Shown: positions 27,701 to 36,599, numbered from the stretch's first letter. The stretch: 64,000 nt of DNA from Planctomycetota bacterium (GCA_015654675.1 JAATGM010000027.1:1-64000), one strand, 5' to 3'. Numbers and translations: made by a program. Notes: generated from the letters alone by a model not told the origin.

Positions 27701-29119
27701 GTCTCCGGCCAGCTCGCCTGGTCCGCGAAGTGCGGCGCATCGGGCAGCGCCATTTCGCTCGACGGCAAGGGCGGCATCGACCAGCTCGAATTCGGCGCAG
27801 GCAAGAACCGCGTCCGCGCCGGAAAAGTTGGAATCAACTGCGACGCCAAGCTCGACCCGAAAACTGATCGTATTGATGTCACCAATGCCAGCGTCGCCTC
27901 GCAGTTCCTCAATGTCAGCGCGAAAGGAAACATCGATCGGTTCCGCAAAGATTGCTCCCTCAACCTGGCCGGAAACTACGAGGCCATGTGGGACACCATC
28001 ACGGTCCTCATCCACGAACTCGCCCCCGACACCAAGAAAAACGTCATCCTCACCGGCCGCAGCGCCAGCGACTTCAAACTCACCGGCCCCATCTCGGCCC
28101 CCAACATCGACCCGCCTTTCCGCATGGCCAACGGCGGCGCCGGCGTTGGTTGGGCCAAGGCCAGTCTCTACGGTGTCGATATGGGCGCCGCCAACCTCGC
28201 CCCCACCCTCCGCGACGGAGAAATCGTCCTCCCCGACACCGCCATCCCCGCCGCCGGCGGCAAGGTCAATCTCCGCGGCCAGGTCGACCTGAAACCCAGG
28301 GAACCCGTCCTCAAAATCCCGGGCAAACTCAACGCCCTCGAAACCGTCGTCATTACCAAAGAGCTTGGCGAACAACTGCTCAGTCGCATCAACCCCATCT
28401 TCAGCCAGATGGCCCGCGTCGAAGGCAATGTCTCGTTCTTCACGCAAGACATCCTCCTGCCCCTCGGAGACTCTTTGAATACCGGCGGATCCGGCCGCGG
28501 ACGCATCGATCTGAAAAACATGAAAATCCAGCCCGGCGGCATCCTCGGCGACGCCCTCGCCCTTGGCGGACTGAACAAGTCCGACCTCTACACCGTCACC
28601 GTCAGCTCGGTCGACTTCGTCATCAAAAACGGCCGAATCTTCTACGACAACCTCACGATGACATTCCCCGGCGAGTTCGACCTCAAGTTCCTCGGCTCCG
28701 TCGGATTTGACGGCACGCTCGATCTCGTCATGTCTGTCCCGGTCCGCCCTGCCATGCTCGACAAGCTGGGCGTCAAGATCGGCGGCGCCGACATCGCCAA
28801 GCGCTTCGCCGGCGTCCGCATCAACATCCCGCTCTCCGGCACGCGCGAACACCCCAAGCTCGACTTTGCCAAGGTAGACAAAGCCGCCCTCCTCAAGGGC
28901 ATTGTCCCCGACACGCCGGAGAAAGCCGTCGACACCGTTCTGAAAGCATTGCAGGACAACAGCAAGACGACGGGCAAACCCGCGGACGCGCCGAAAGCGG
29001 CGCCCAAGGAAACGCCTCCCAAGCAGGCCCCGCCAAAACAATCTCCACCGGCGCAGCCGCCACCCAAGGAAAAGCCAAAACCGCTCATTCCCGGCCTGCT
29101 GCCGAAAAAGAAGAAATAG
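24788..29119 (+). CDS. Large AsmA/TamB-like envelope protein with tandem repeats
   Basis: A 1443-residue protein with a cytoplasmic Pro-rich start, one membrane anchor (about residues 36-58) and a long periplasmic region rich in beta strands, as in AsmA-like (TamB/YhdP) lipid-transport proteins. The C-terminal part ('GRIDLKNMKIQPGGILGDAL', 'FVIKNGRIFYDNLTMTFPGEFDLKFLGSVGFDGTLDLVM') matches the AsmA C-terminal region. Residues from about 500 to 960 contain two tandem copies of a 232-residue unit; the same segments recur exactly 696 bp apart at DNA level (for example 26372 and 27068). The tail is Pro/Lys-rich and ends KPLIPGLLPKKKK. The ATG has GGAGG seven bases upstream. Assignment to the superfamily is structural inference. 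Confidence 0.7.
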   Translation: MSDAPTRTPTQPNAKPDSKAVAPPPKRKSRKLRYFIFFFLILIVGLIALAPTLASLPPLTAYALTFANDQFAGRMSVKSIGLTWFGSTKIEGFTVCDPNRRDVISVPKIVCSNGLWNLARNWETFGDVTIESPKVELIFTKDNELTLAQAFAPRKPSPGQPPAGPLPQPRGKLVIKNGTIRVVQANGDAFEVTDFDGQFKVNTLGDLVGQIAAALTGGGRLSGDVSLQDLVRDGKLHPRQAKGTAKLSTDGLVKIGPLADIFAHQQGLEGTGTFKLDASFDAGTIRAALDAAVEKLQTRERAAAKAAPLDLALAGNLDVVGDKLNAKTKFSSQAGTATADLDYKITEKAPAIDAEQLLSAILTGQSINLPDFTLNAAADIDLATLQKAVPGLLTMGEGRQITSGKLTVEKVVVTGGSSAAAQGSVHVRDVAASNAGKTVRLEPMTLAFDAGLVPEKGLQIREADLKTCFANVKGSGAATNLKATYDANLSRLKQELSQIIDMTGYELAGDVTGSVELARASEDRVNVTMQTTGNGIKYTSKDGTLDLQKASISETGFLALNKNQVQSFTAEKAQADIDGELLATAAGKFDLVKDAFNAQIDLQRADLGALGRRLAPLGLKDLARYAGIVVAKAEASRASAKSPILTTGNFTAENLAVDGKPVGDRNITAEWSGVQIATDGGLNVDSAKLESAFAKLNAKAIRFERSSPFLLTGSVNVIADLQRTAQAISPIVDMSGYQMAGDLTSNIELARASDDRVNVTMQTTGNAIKYTTKDGTVETKKVNISQSGYLTVNKNQAQSFTAEKFQADIDGELLATGSGKFDLLKQGFDAEVDLQRADLGALGRRLAPLGMKDLARYAGNIVAKAKASRASANAPIDSSGNLTAQNLAVDGKPLADKNITAQWSGVQIANNGGLSVASAKLESAFAKLAANGVRFENTTPVVLTGNIDVNADLQRTFQAIAPLASMQKPPDVSGQLAWSAKCGASGSAISLDGKGGIDQLEFGAGKNRVRAGKVGINCDAKLDPKTDRIDVTNASVASQFLNVSAKGNIDRFRKDCSLNLAGNYEAMWDTITVLIHELAPDTKKNVILTGRSASDFKLTGPISAPNIDPPFRMANGGAGVGWAKASLYGVDMGAANLAPTLRDGEIVLPDTAIPAAGGKVNLRGQVDLKPREPVLKIPGKLNALETVVITKELGEQLLSRINPIFSQMARVEGNVSFFTQDILLPLGDSLNTGGSGRGRIDLKNMKIQPGGILGDALALGGLNKSDLYTVTVSSVDFVIKNGRIFYDNLTMTFPGEFDLKFLGSVGFDGTLDLVMSVPVRPAMLDKLGVKIGGADIAKRFAGVRINIPLSGTREHPKLDFAKVDKAALLKGIVPDTPEKAVDTVLKALQDNSKTTGKPADAPKAAPKETPPKQAPPKQSPPAQPPPKEKPKPLIPGLLPKKKK
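26270..27661 (+). repeat. Two tandem 696-bp units inside the AsmA-like gene
   Basis: The block around 'DMTGYELAGDVTGSVELARAS' (from about 26270) recurs as 'DMSGYQMAGDLTSNIELARAS' 696 bp downstream, in frame. Both copies include 'RVNVTMQTTGN', 'SFTAEK-QADIDGELLAT', 'DLQRADLGALGRRLAPLG-KDLARYAG' and 'SAKLESAFAKL'. The outer limits are approximate. Confidence 0.85.
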
Positions 29120-29134
29120 CCGACAATCCGGCGA

Positions 29135-30499
29135 ATGACCGACGAGCCGATCGAGAGCCCCGAACCACCCGACCTGAGCGTCAGCCGGCTGGCGGACTTC
29201 GTCGCCAGTCAGGCCGCCGTCTGGCGCTTCTGCGCCCGCCGCCTGAAGGAAAACAACGTCACGGCCATGAGCGCCGCGCTCTCATTCCGCACCATCTTCG
29301 CCCTCATCCCCATCATCGTGCTCATCTTCCTCGCGGCCCGATCGCTAGGCGTCATGGAGAACAGCCGCGAAAGCTTGCATAGCTTTCTACTCGAAGCCAA
29401 CTTTGCGGCCATCGCGGTGCCTGCCCAGCTCGCCGGTTCAAATACCACTTCGTCGCCCGCTGAATCGCAACCGAGCAATGCGGCGGAATACATCGAGCAC
29501 TTGGTTGCAATAGTCGAGAGCAAGCTCACCTTCGAAGCGCTGGGGCCGATCGGCGGCGCACTGTTTATCTGGACCGCCCTGACACTGCTGACTACCATCG
29601 AAGATTCGCTTAACCGTATCTTCGGCGCGCCGCGCAGCCGGGCCATGGCCCGCCGTCTGCTGCTCTATTGGTCCACGATCACGCTCGGTCCGGTCGCGCT
29701 CTCGGCCGCGACTTACCTGGGACAACAGGCGATTAACACGGTCGCCGGAACTTCGGGGCTTGGCTGGCTGGTCTTTTTGCTCGGCAAGACCGGGCCCATC
29801 ATCATCGGCATACTGCTCCTGTCAGCGCTCTATAAGCTCCTGCCCAACACCCACGTTCGCTATCGCCCCGCGCTGAGCGGAGCGGTAGCCGCCGTCCTGC
29901 TCTGGCTCATCGCCAAGTGGGCCTTCAGTCTTTACGTGCAGCGATTCGTGGTGAAGGGTAATCTCTACGGCGTCCTCGGCGTCTTCCCCCTCTTCATGAT
30001 GTGGCTCAACTTCTCATGGCTCATTTTCCTCTTCGGCGCCGAACTGGCCCACACCGCCGCCAACCTCTCGCGCATGCGCCTCGTCTCGCGCGATGGCGAT
30101 GACAACCCCGGACCGTCCGACCTCCTCGCCGCCGCCCTCGCCATTGCCGAGCCATGGTCCGCCGGCCGAGGCATGGTCGGATTCGACGACATCGCCATTC
30201 GACTCGCACTCCCCGACGCCAACGTGCGCTGGCTGATCGATCGCCTCACCGACGCCGGCCTCATCACCGCCGTCAACAACGGCCACGAACAGTGTTTTGC
30301 CCTCGCCCGGCCACCGGAGCGCATCTCGATCAGCGAAATCCGCGACCTCGCCGACCCCCTCGCGAACGACTCCGGCCGCCATGGCTGCGACCCGGCCATC
30401 ATCTCCGCCGTCCGCCGTGTCCAGGTCGATGTTCAATCGTCGCTCAGCCATCTGACGCTTGGCGACATTCTCACCGAAGACTCAACCCCGCCTCGCTAG
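29135..30499 (+). CDS. YihY/BrkB family membrane protein with C-terminal extension
   Basis: A 454-residue protein of the YihY/virulence factor BrkB (UPF0761) family. The family opening 'LKENNVTAMSAALSFRTIFALIPIIVLIF' is followed by five or six membrane helices, with conserved 'WTALTLLTTIEDSLNRIFGAPRSR', a 'LYKLLPNTHVRYRPALSGA' loop and 'LYGVLGVFPLFMMWLNFSWLIFLFGAELAH'. A roughly 130-residue soluble C-terminal extension looks like a winged helix ('LIDRLTDAGLITAVNNG'). The family was once called RNase BN, but nuclease activity is not supported. It follows the AsmA-like gene by 15 bp, and its end overlaps the convergent crotonase gene by 18 bp. Confidence 0.88.
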   Translation: MTDEPIESPEPPDLSVSRLADFVASQAAVWRFCARRLKENNVTAMSAALSFRTIFALIPIIVLIFLAARSLGVMENSRESLHSFLLEANFAAIAVPAQLAGSNTTSSPAESQPSNAAEYIEHLVAIVESKLTFEALGPIGGALFIWTALTLLTTIEDSLNRIFGAPRSRAMARRLLLYWSTITLGPVALSAATYLGQQAINTVAGTSGLGWLVFLLGKTGPIIIGILLLSALYKLLPNTHVRYRPALSGAVAAVLLWLIAKWAFSLYVQRFVVKGNLYGVLGVFPLFMMWLNFSWLIFLFGAELAHTAANLSRMRLVSRDGDDNPGPSDLLAAALAIAEPWSAGRGMVGFDDIAIRLALPDANVRWLIDRLTDAGLITAVNNGHEQCFALARPPERISISEIRDLADPLANDSGRHGCDPAIISAVRRVQVDVQSSLSHLTLGDILTEDSTPPR

Positions 30500-31195
30500 G
30501 TATGTCATCAACGCCGTGCGTGCCCGCGGTGCGTCCGCCTTCTTTGCCAGGGCCCGCATCTCCCGAAACACCTTCGCATCAATCGCCCGCTTGCCGCATG
30601 CCGGCTCGCCAAACTGACTTTGATGCCCGAGGATGTCTCCAATCTCGAGCTTCGCGCCCGACTTCTCACATGCGACGTCAACCAGTCTCGCCGCCAGCGC
30701 CGCGTCGACGGAAATTGTCCGCCCGGCCAGTTCCCGCGCGGCGCCGCTTCCGAACCCGCGCCGCGCGGCGATCAGCGGAAGCAGCACTCGCGCCAGCGGT
30801 CGATACCCCGCTCCCCACGGAATCTTGAAATCGGATCCGCGCACGACAATCGCCATGTCGCTGCACCACGCCAGTGCCGCACCCGCCCCGCGCGCCGCCC
30901 CGGCGACAACGCTGATCACTTGCCGCTGGTGCCGCGCGATCGCCTCAAACAGGTCGACCAAGAGTGAGAGATGCCGAAACGCCCCGCCAGCCGACTCGAT
31001 TTCCCTGAGATTCAACCCGCTGCAAAACGCCGGCCCGACCGACCGGATCACGACGACGCGCCGGCCGGCGCCCGACACGGCCTTAATAATTTGCCCCAAC
31101 GAGGCGACGCCGAGCGCATTCCGCGTCCGAACGTCGTTCAACACGATCGTTCGCACGTCCGGCCGGCCCGCACCGCTCGTGTCGCGAATCACCAT
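30482..31195 (-). CDS. Enoyl-CoA hydratase/isomerase (crotonase) family protein
   Basis: A 237-residue crotonase-fold protein. The start is set at ATG 31195 because the frame upstream lacks similarity. The oxyanion-hole segments are 'RSVGPAFCSGLNLREI' (first) and 'GAARGAGAALAWCSDMAIV' (second). 'SDFKIPWGAGYRPLARVLLP' replaces the usual F-x-x-PE-x-x-LG region, so the hydratase catalytic Glu residues are not obvious. The protein ends in a short helical region. It is smaller than typical EchA proteins (about 255-260). The reaction is unclear; an enoyl-CoA hydratase/isomerase or thioesterase-like activity is possible. Confidence 0.75.
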   Translation of the reverse strand: MVIRDTSGAGRPDVRTIVLNDVRTRNALGVASLGQIIKAVSGAGRRVVVIRSVGPAFCSGLNLREIESAGGAFRHLSLLVDLFEAIARHQRQVISVVAGAARGAGAALAWCSDMAIVVRGSDFKIPWGAGYRPLARVLLPLIAARRGFGSGAARELAGRTISVDAALAARLVDVACEKSGAKLEIGDILGHQSQFGEPACGKRAIDAKVFREMRALAKKADAPRARTALMTYLARRG

Positions 31196-31278
31196 GCGCC
31201 TATCTCTACGCCCGATCGAACTTAAGCACGATTTTGCTCCGCACCGCGGGCGGCGCGACTGCGCCGATTCTAACATTC

Positions 31279-31307
31279 TTGACGATCGCAACCGGACGGT
31301 GGATAAC
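31279..31307 (+). promoter_or_regulatory. Candidate promoter of the glycogen debranching gene
   Basis: TTGACG (31279-31284) and GATAAC (31302-31307) with a 17-base spacer lie 29 bases before the start codon at 31337. An AAGGAAA follows as ribosome binding site. Confidence 0.5.
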
Positions 31308-31336
31308 TTCAAAGTCCCGCAAGGAAACTGGCCCCC

Positions 31337-33439
31337 ATGCTACCCGGATCGTTGGACGACTGGCTCGACCGCGAATGGCTGCTGACCAACGGTCGCGGTG
31401 GATTCGCATGTTCTACCATCATCGGCTGCCCGACCCGCCGCGAACACGGCTGGATGGTCTGGAACGTCCCCGGCCCCCAGCTCGACCGCTGGATGCTCTG
31501 GTCTCACGCCGCCGAAAATCTTCACATCGACGGCCGAACGACGCTGCTCGCCAATTTTGAGTTCAATTCTGCAATCGACCCCCACGGCTATCGCCATCTC
31601 GCCCAGATCGAGCTCTCACTCGACGACCCCATGCCGACCGTCACCTGGACCTACAAGCTCGACGCCGCCACGGTCTCGCGCAGTCTCTGCCTGCCCGCCA
31701 ACGAAGACATCGCCATCGTCCGCTATCGCGTCGAAGGCCGCCCCGAGTCAGCCCTGAAGTTCAGCGTCTGGCCCATGATCGCCGCCCGGCCGCTCAATTC
31801 GCTCCGTCGCCGATCACAGGGCGAAATGTTTCAAATGACGCAGGACGGTCCGGCCATCGGCCTGCACTACAAGCCCGACGAGCGCGTCGCCTTCGTCATC
31901 ATGGGCCGCCGCATCGACTCCGGCCCACCCGTCGAGTTCCAGCCGCGCGGCGACTGGTGGTACAATTTCCGCTACCGACGCGAGGCCGAACGCGGTCTCG
32001 AATGCAGCGAAGACCTCATGGTCCCCGGCGCGTTCCACGCCTCCGGAAAGGGCTCCATCGATTGGGAGATGATTGGCGTCGGCGGCACCTCCGAAATTCG
32101 CGAAGCCCTTCGCCGCATCAGTCGCCTCGAAACCAGCGTCGCCCGGCCGCCGGCCAAGGCAACTGTTCGAATCAACGGCAACACCACCGGTGCCGATGCC
32201 GGCCCACCCGATCCGCCCGTCATCCTCCGCACCCTCGCGCGGCAATTCGTCTTTCGTCAGCCGCACGTCTCCGGCCCGCCTCGGATTGGCGTTGTCGCCG
32301 GCTATCCCTGGCTCGAGGAATACAGCCGCGATGCATGCGTCAGCATTCCCGGCCTGTTGCTCCTGCATGGCCGCTTCGAGGAAGCCCGCGAGCTGCTGTT
32401 GCAACTCGCCCTGCTCCGGCGCGACGGCGCGCTGCCCAGCCACATCTCCGACGAACCCGCCGAAAACGACTACGTCTCGGCCGATGCATCGCTCTGGTTC
32501 ATCTACGCCGTCGATGCCTATCTCGACGCCGCCGGCGATCGCGGGCCCGCCGTGACTGAATTGCTCAAAGCGAGTCTCGATATTGTCCGCGCATTGATCG
32601 GCGGCCAACGCGACGGCATGCGAATGGACTCAGACGGCCTGCTTCTCTGCGAAGATGCCGGCCGCGCCGCCACCTGGATGGACGCCCGCTACGCATGGCA
32701 TTTCATCACGCCGCGCACGGGCAAGCCGGTTGAAGTCAATGCGCTCTGGTATCACGCCCTGCGCGTCCTCGCGCGGCGACTTCCCCAGCTCGACCGCAGC
32801 GCCGCGACCGAATGCGATGCCCTGGCCGATAAGGTCCGCGATTCATTCCAGGAGCGCTTCTGGAACAAGTCGCTCGCCGCGCTGCACGATGTCGTCCGTG
32901 CCGACAGTCCCGACGCCGCGATTCGACCCAACCAGATCATCGCCGTCAGTCTCGCCAACAGCCCGCTGACCACCGCCCAGCAGGCGGCCGTCGTCCAGCT
33001 CGTGCAGGATCGCCTACTGACGCCGTTCGGCCTCCGGACGCTCGCCAACGACGACCCCAACTATCAGGGCCGCTACGAAGGCAGCATCGACGCCCGCGAA
33101 CACGCGGCCCACCAGGGCTCGGTCTATTCATGGCTGCTCGGCCCATTCATCGAGGCCTATCTTCGCGTGCACAACAACACGCCCCGCGCCAAATCCGATG
33201 CACGCGGACTGCTTCGCCCCATTATCGATCACCTCACCAGTTCCGGCGCGCCCATGGGCGTCAGCGAATTGTTCGACGGCGATCCGCCCCATCGCCCGCG
33301 CGGCAGCGTCACGCAGGCGTGGTCCGTCGGCGAAATTGCCCGTGCCTGGGCCCTCTCCGCGCCCGATGACAGCCCCGCCCCCTTCCCGCTCCCGCCGGTT
33401 TCACGTCCCGTGGCCGCCGCCACGGCCCGCCACACATGA
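31337..33439 (+). CDS. Glycogen debranching enzyme / amylo-alpha-1,6-glucosidase (GH133-like)
   Basis: A 700-residue protein of the bacterial GDE family. An N-terminal beta-rich domain (about 10-240) opens with 'DREWLLTNGRGGFACSTIIGCPTRR', the family signature. The C-terminal (alpha/alpha)6 glucosidase domain starts near residue 310 with 'PWLEEYSRDACVSIPGLLLLHGR' and ends with 'MGVSELFDGDPPHRPRG', the usual conserved block carrying acidic residues. The reaction is hydrolysis of alpha-1,6-linked glucose at glycogen branch points, in the cytoplasm. The stop overlaps the purC start by four bases, so the two genes are probably co-transcribed. Confidence 0.9.
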   Translation: MLPGSLDDWLDREWLLTNGRGGFACSTIIGCPTRREHGWMVWNVPGPQLDRWMLWSHAAENLHIDGRTTLLANFEFNSAIDPHGYRHLAQIELSLDDPMPTVTWTYKLDAATVSRSLCLPANEDIAIVRYRVEGRPESALKFSVWPMIAARPLNSLRRRSQGEMFQMTQDGPAIGLHYKPDERVAFVIMGRRIDSGPPVEFQPRGDWWYNFRYRREAERGLECSEDLMVPGAFHASGKGSIDWEMIGVGGTSEIREALRRISRLETSVARPPAKATVRINGNTTGADAGPPDPPVILRTLARQFVFRQPHVSGPPRIGVVAGYPWLEEYSRDACVSIPGLLLLHGRFEEARELLLQLALLRRDGALPSHISDEPAENDYVSADASLWFIYAVDAYLDAAGDRGPAVTELLKASLDIVRALIGGQRDGMRMDSDGLLLCEDAGRAATWMDARYAWHFITPRTGKPVEVNALWYHALRVLARRLPQLDRSAATECDALADKVRDSFQERFWNKSLAALHDVVRADSPDAAIRPNQIIAVSLANSPLTTAQQAAVVQLVQDRLLTPFGLRTLANDDPNYQGRYEGSIDAREHAAHQGSVYSWLLGPFIEAYLRVHNNTPRAKSDARGLLRPIIDHLTSSGAPMGVSELFDGDPPHRPRGSVTQAWSVGEIARAWALSAPDDSPAPFPLPPVSRPVAAATARHT

Positions 33440-34344
33440 GCTCCGCCGCAATTCTTCAAACCGACTGGCCGGGCGTGCCCGTTCGGAGAGGCAAAGTCCG
33501 CGACGTCTACGACCTAGGCGACCGACTCCTCATCGCCGCCACCGACCGCATCTCCGCCTTCGACGTCGTCATGGCCAACGGCATCCCCGACAAGGGCCGC
33601 ATACTCAATGCCTTGTCGCTCTTCTGGTTTGAATACTTCGCGGACCGCGTCAACCATCACCTGCTCGGAACCGACCCCGACTGCGTGCCCGCCCCGTACC
33701 GTGAGCAATTCGTCGGCCGAACCATGATCTGCCGCAAGACCGATGTCGTCCCCATCGAATGCGTCGTTCGCGGCTATCTCGCCGGCAGCGGCTGGAAAGA
33801 GTACCAGCAGTCCAGTCGCGTCTGCGGCGTTCGCCTCCCCGCCGGCCTGAGCCAGTGCGACAAGCTGCCGCAGCCGATCTTCACGCCGGCCACCAAAGCC
33901 GAACAGGGCCACGACGAGAACATTTCCTTCGACCGCGCGTCCGAACTGGCCGGCCCCGGCGTCCTGCGCGAACTCCGCGACACCAGCGTCGCCCTCTACC
34001 GCGCTGCCGCATCGTACGCCGCGGAACGTGGCATCATCATCGCCGATACAAAGTTCGAATTCGGCGACGCGGGACCGCGCGGCACCGGCGGCCCCGCCCT
34101 CATCCTCATCGACGAGGCCCTCACGCCCGATTCTTCGCGCTTCTGGCCGGCCGATCGCTACCAACCCGGTCGCGATCAGGAAAGCTACGACAAGCAATTT
34201 GTCAGGAACTATCTGGAAAAACTCTGCGCCGACGGACGCTGGAATAAGCAACCGCCCGGCCCCACGCTCCCACCCGACGTAATCGAAGGCACGCGCGCCC
34301 GCTACATCGAGGCCTATGAGCGCCTCACCGGCCGACGATTCTGA
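33436..34344 (+). CDS. purC: SAICAR synthase (phosphoribosylaminoimidazole-succinocarboxamide synthase)
   Basis: A 302-residue PurC, the ATP-dependent enzyme joining CAIR and aspartate in purine synthesis. The conserved segments are 'RRGKVRDVYDLGDRLLIAATDRISAFD', 'PIECVVRGYLAGSGWKEYQ', 'GHDENISFD' and 'DTKFEFG', with 'LIDEALTPDSSRFWP' (metal and substrate region) near residue 220-235. Length fits the yeast-like/long bacterial subgroup. It overlaps the debranching enzyme gene by four bases (ATGA), an uncommon pairing. It is convergent with frr. Confidence 0.95.
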   Translation: MSSAAILQTDWPGVPVRRGKVRDVYDLGDRLLIAATDRISAFDVVMANGIPDKGRILNALSLFWFEYFADRVNHHLLGTDPDCVPAPYREQFVGRTMICRKTDVVPIECVVRGYLAGSGWKEYQQSSRVCGVRLPAGLSQCDKLPQPIFTPATKAEQGHDENISFDRASELAGPGVLRELRDTSVALYRAAASYAAERGIIIADTKFEFGDAGPRGTGGPALILIDEALTPDSSRFWPADRYQPGRDQESYDKQFVRNYLEKLCADGRWNKQPPGPTLPPDVIEGTRARYIEAYERLTGRRF

Positions 34345-34359
34345 TCCCCCGATCGCGAT

Positions 34360-34929
34360 CTAGACCTGCTGTACTTCCTTCGACTTGCTCGCGACCGCTT
34401 CGTCGATCGTCCCCTCATACTTCTTGATCATCTTGTCCATCAGGTCGTGGCCCTTCTTGGCGTCGTCTTCTGGCAAGTCGCCGGCCTTCTTCTCGGCATC
34501 GATCGCCTGAATCGCGTCTCGCCGCACGTTTCGCAGCGCCACCTTCTGCGTCTCAGCCAGCTTCTTGATTTGACCCACGATCTGATTCCGCCGCTCGCCC
34601 GAGAGCGGCGGCACCGGCAGCCGCAGCACCTTCCCGTCGCTCTGCGGATTAATTCCAATGTCCGATTCCTGGATCGCGCGCTCGATGTCTTTTAGCGTCG
34701 TCGGATCAAACGGCTTGATCATCAGCATCGTCGGATCGGGGATGCTGATCGTCGCCAGACTCTTCAGATCCATCGGCGCATCGCCGTACGACGAAACCTT
34801 CACGCGCAAACTCTCCACAAGTCCCGGCGAAGCCCGGCCCGTCCGAATCCCGCGAAATTCCTTTTTCAGGTGCTCGACTGCCTTCTCCATCTTGTCGTCG
34901 GCTTCAAGCTCGATTTCATCCACTGGCAT
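34360..34929 (-). CDS. frr: Ribosome recycling factor
   Basis: A 189-residue RRF that, with EF-G, splits post-termination ribosomes. It has the usual three-helix bundle with 'GIRTGRASPGLVESL', 'YGDAPMDLKSLATISIPDPTML' and 'IGINPQSDGKVLRLPVPPLSGERR' in the hinge and domain II region, and 'LRNVRRDAIQAI' in the last helix. I start at ATG 34929, preceded on the minus strand by GGGAG eight bases away; the frame to 34977 adds non-conserved residues. The usual neighbours pyrH and tsf are not here. Confidence 0.95.
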   Translation of the reverse strand: MPVDEIELEADDKMEKAVEHLKKEFRGIRTGRASPGLVESLRVKVSSYGDAPMDLKSLATISIPDPTMLMIKPFDPTTLKDIERAIQESDIGINPQSDGKVLRLPVPPLSGERRNQIVGQIKKLAETQKVALRNVRRDAIQAIDAEKKAGDLPEDDAKKGHDLMDKMIKKYEGTIDEAVASKSKEVQQV

Positions 34930-34958
34930 GGCAAAATCTCCCAAAGGTGCCGTCCCAC

Positions 34959-34986
34959 ATTCTATCGCTGAGGCCAATTCGGTAAA
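34959..34986 (-). promoter_or_regulatory. Candidate promoter of frr
   Basis: On the minus strand, TTTACC (34981-34986) and TAGAAT (34959-34964) have a 16-base spacer, about 29 bases before the frr start codon. Confidence 0.45.
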
Positions 34987-35042
34987 GCTGGTCGCACCGC
35001 AACGACGCCGGCCGGTTCACACCGCCGCTGAAAATGGCTTGC

Positions 35043-36512
35043 TCAGAGCATTTCCTTCAGCTTCCGCTTCAACAATTTTCCCGTCGGGCCGGTCGGCAGG
35101 TCCGCGCGCACGATGACGCGCCGTGGAATCTTGTAGTTTGCCAGTTTGTCGCGACAGAAATCCCGTAACTCGATGTCCGTCGCGGACGCCCCATCCTTCA
35201 ACATCACGAAGCCGACCACAACCTCGCCCCGACTCGCGTCCATCTCGCCGATCACCGCCGACTGCGCCACGGCCGGATGAGCATCCAGCACTGTCTCGAT
35301 CTCGCGCGGATAGACATTCTCCCCACCCACGATGATCAGCTCTTTCTTGCGCCCGGTGATCGAAACATAGCCTTCGGTATCGACGACTCCCATGTCGCCG
35401 GTTTTGAACCATCCGTCCGTCGTCAGAACCTCGCTCGATTCCTTCGGCTTGTTGTAATACCCCCGCATCACCGTCGGCCCCCCGACCCACAGTTCCCCCG
35501 TGCCGCCTGTCCCAACCACGCCGCCGTTGTCGTCCCGCACCGAAACCCGCACGCCCGGAATCGGCCGGCCGACCGTGCCGCGCCGGTGCGACCATGGCAG
35601 ATCAAGCGACACTACCGGTGACGTCTCGGTCAGCCCATAGCCCTGCAGCAGTACCTTCCCGAACTTCTCCTGGAAGCCGTCATAGACCACGTCCGACAGC
35701 GGCTCGCCGCCCGATACCGTATAGATCACCGACGCCCAGTCTTCTTTGGTCGCGCTCTTTAGCCGCAACAACGCACCAAACATCGACGCCACCGCCATGA
35801 TGATCGAAATTCGCTGCTCGCGCGTCTCGCTCACCACGCCCGGCAAGCTGAATCGCGGCATGTATGACACCGTCGCGCCCAGTGCGATCGGCACCACCAG
35901 CATCGCCGTCAACCCAAACGTATGGAACAACGGCAGGATCCCCAGAAACCGATGATCCTCGGACAGCTTGGCTGCCTCGATGCATGACTTCGCATCCAGC
36001 GCAAGATTGCCGAACGACAGACACACCCCCTTCGGAACCCCGGACGTCCCCGACGTGTAAAGGATCACGGCGGTATCATCCGGCCGTACCGCGGGCGGTG
36101 CGGGCCGGAATCGAATGCGCTCCAGGATCATCTCGCGCTTGAGCGGCAGGTCCTCCAGAAAAATCGCCTTCACCGGAAGCGGCGCGACCACCTTCTCGAA
36201 ATGCCGGATCGTCAGAACCGTGTCGATGCCCGCGTCCTGAACAACCTGCAGCAGTTCGCCCGGCTGCAACAAAAAGTTAATCGGAATGACCGTCCGCCCG
36301 GCCCACAGCGCCCCGTAAAACGTACCCGCGAATGCAACCGTTGACGGCAGCATGATGCCCACGCGTGGGTTCGCCGTCGCCTTCACGATCTGTCGGCGAA
36401 ACACATCCGCCAGCCGGACCAGGTCCGCCGCGCTCAGTTCGCGCGTCGGATCGCGCACGAGAATTCGTTCGGGATGTCGTTCAGCGCTGGCAAGCAGTTG
36501 TTCGACGAGCAT
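35043..36512 (-). CDS. Acyl-CoA synthetase (AMP-binding, long-chain fatty acid type)
   Basis: A 489-residue ANL-superfamily ligase. The AMP-binding P-loop is 'VILYTSGTSGVPKGV'. A 'QGYGLTETSPVVSLD' motif (A5-like), 'TGDMGVVDTEGYVSITGRKKELI' (A7/A8) and the C-terminal catalytic lysine segment 'LPTGPTGKLLKRKL' follow. The protein is slightly shorter than FadD (about 560) but complete. It activates a carboxylate, most likely a fatty acid, to its acyl-CoA through an acyl-adenylate. The exact chain length cannot be read. A strong hairpin lies 57 bp upstream of the start. Confidence 0.88.
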   Translation of the reverse strand: MLVEQLLASAERHPERILVRDPTRELSAADLVRLADVFRRQIVKATANPRVGIMLPSTVAFAGTFYGALWAGRTVIPINFLLQPGELLQVVQDAGIDTVLTIRHFEKVVAPLPVKAIFLEDLPLKREMILERIRFRPAPPAVRPDDTAVILYTSGTSGVPKGVCLSFGNLALDAKSCIEAAKLSEDHRFLGILPLFHTFGLTAMLVVPIALGATVSYMPRFSLPGVVSETREQRISIIMAVASMFGALLRLKSATKEDWASVIYTVSGGEPLSDVVYDGFQEKFGKVLLQGYGLTETSPVVSLDLPWSHRRGTVGRPIPGVRVSVRDDNGGVVGTGGTGELWVGGPTVMRGYYNKPKESSEVLTTDGWFKTGDMGVVDTEGYVSITGRKKELIIVGGENVYPREIETVLDAHPAVAQSAVIGEMDASRGEVVVGFVMLKDGASATDIELRDFCRDKLANYKIPRRVIVRADLPTGPTGKLLKRKLKEML

Positions 36513-36568
36513 TCGCGTCCTCTCGGTCGAACCGAATGGTACGCCACGTTCGTCCGCGCTGGAAAGTC

Positions 36569-36599
36569 AGACGGCTGCGTCGCTCGGACGCAGCCGTCT
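36569..36599. terminator. 13-bp perfect hairpin
   Basis: AGACGGCTGCGTC, loop GCTCG, GACGCAGCCGTCT: a perfect 13-bp stem. Neither side has a clean T-tract (ATTTGTC follows on +). It lies about 57 bases downstream of the 59-codon gene and 57 bases upstream of the acyl-CoA synthetase start, both on the minus strand. It may end the small gene's transcript or act as an attenuator or processing site. Confidence 0.55.

Noticed and set aside
26903-29041. 712-codon antisense frame in the AsmA-like gene
   Set aside because: Shadow of a GC-rich gene; Gly/Asp/Glu-rich sequence without domain.
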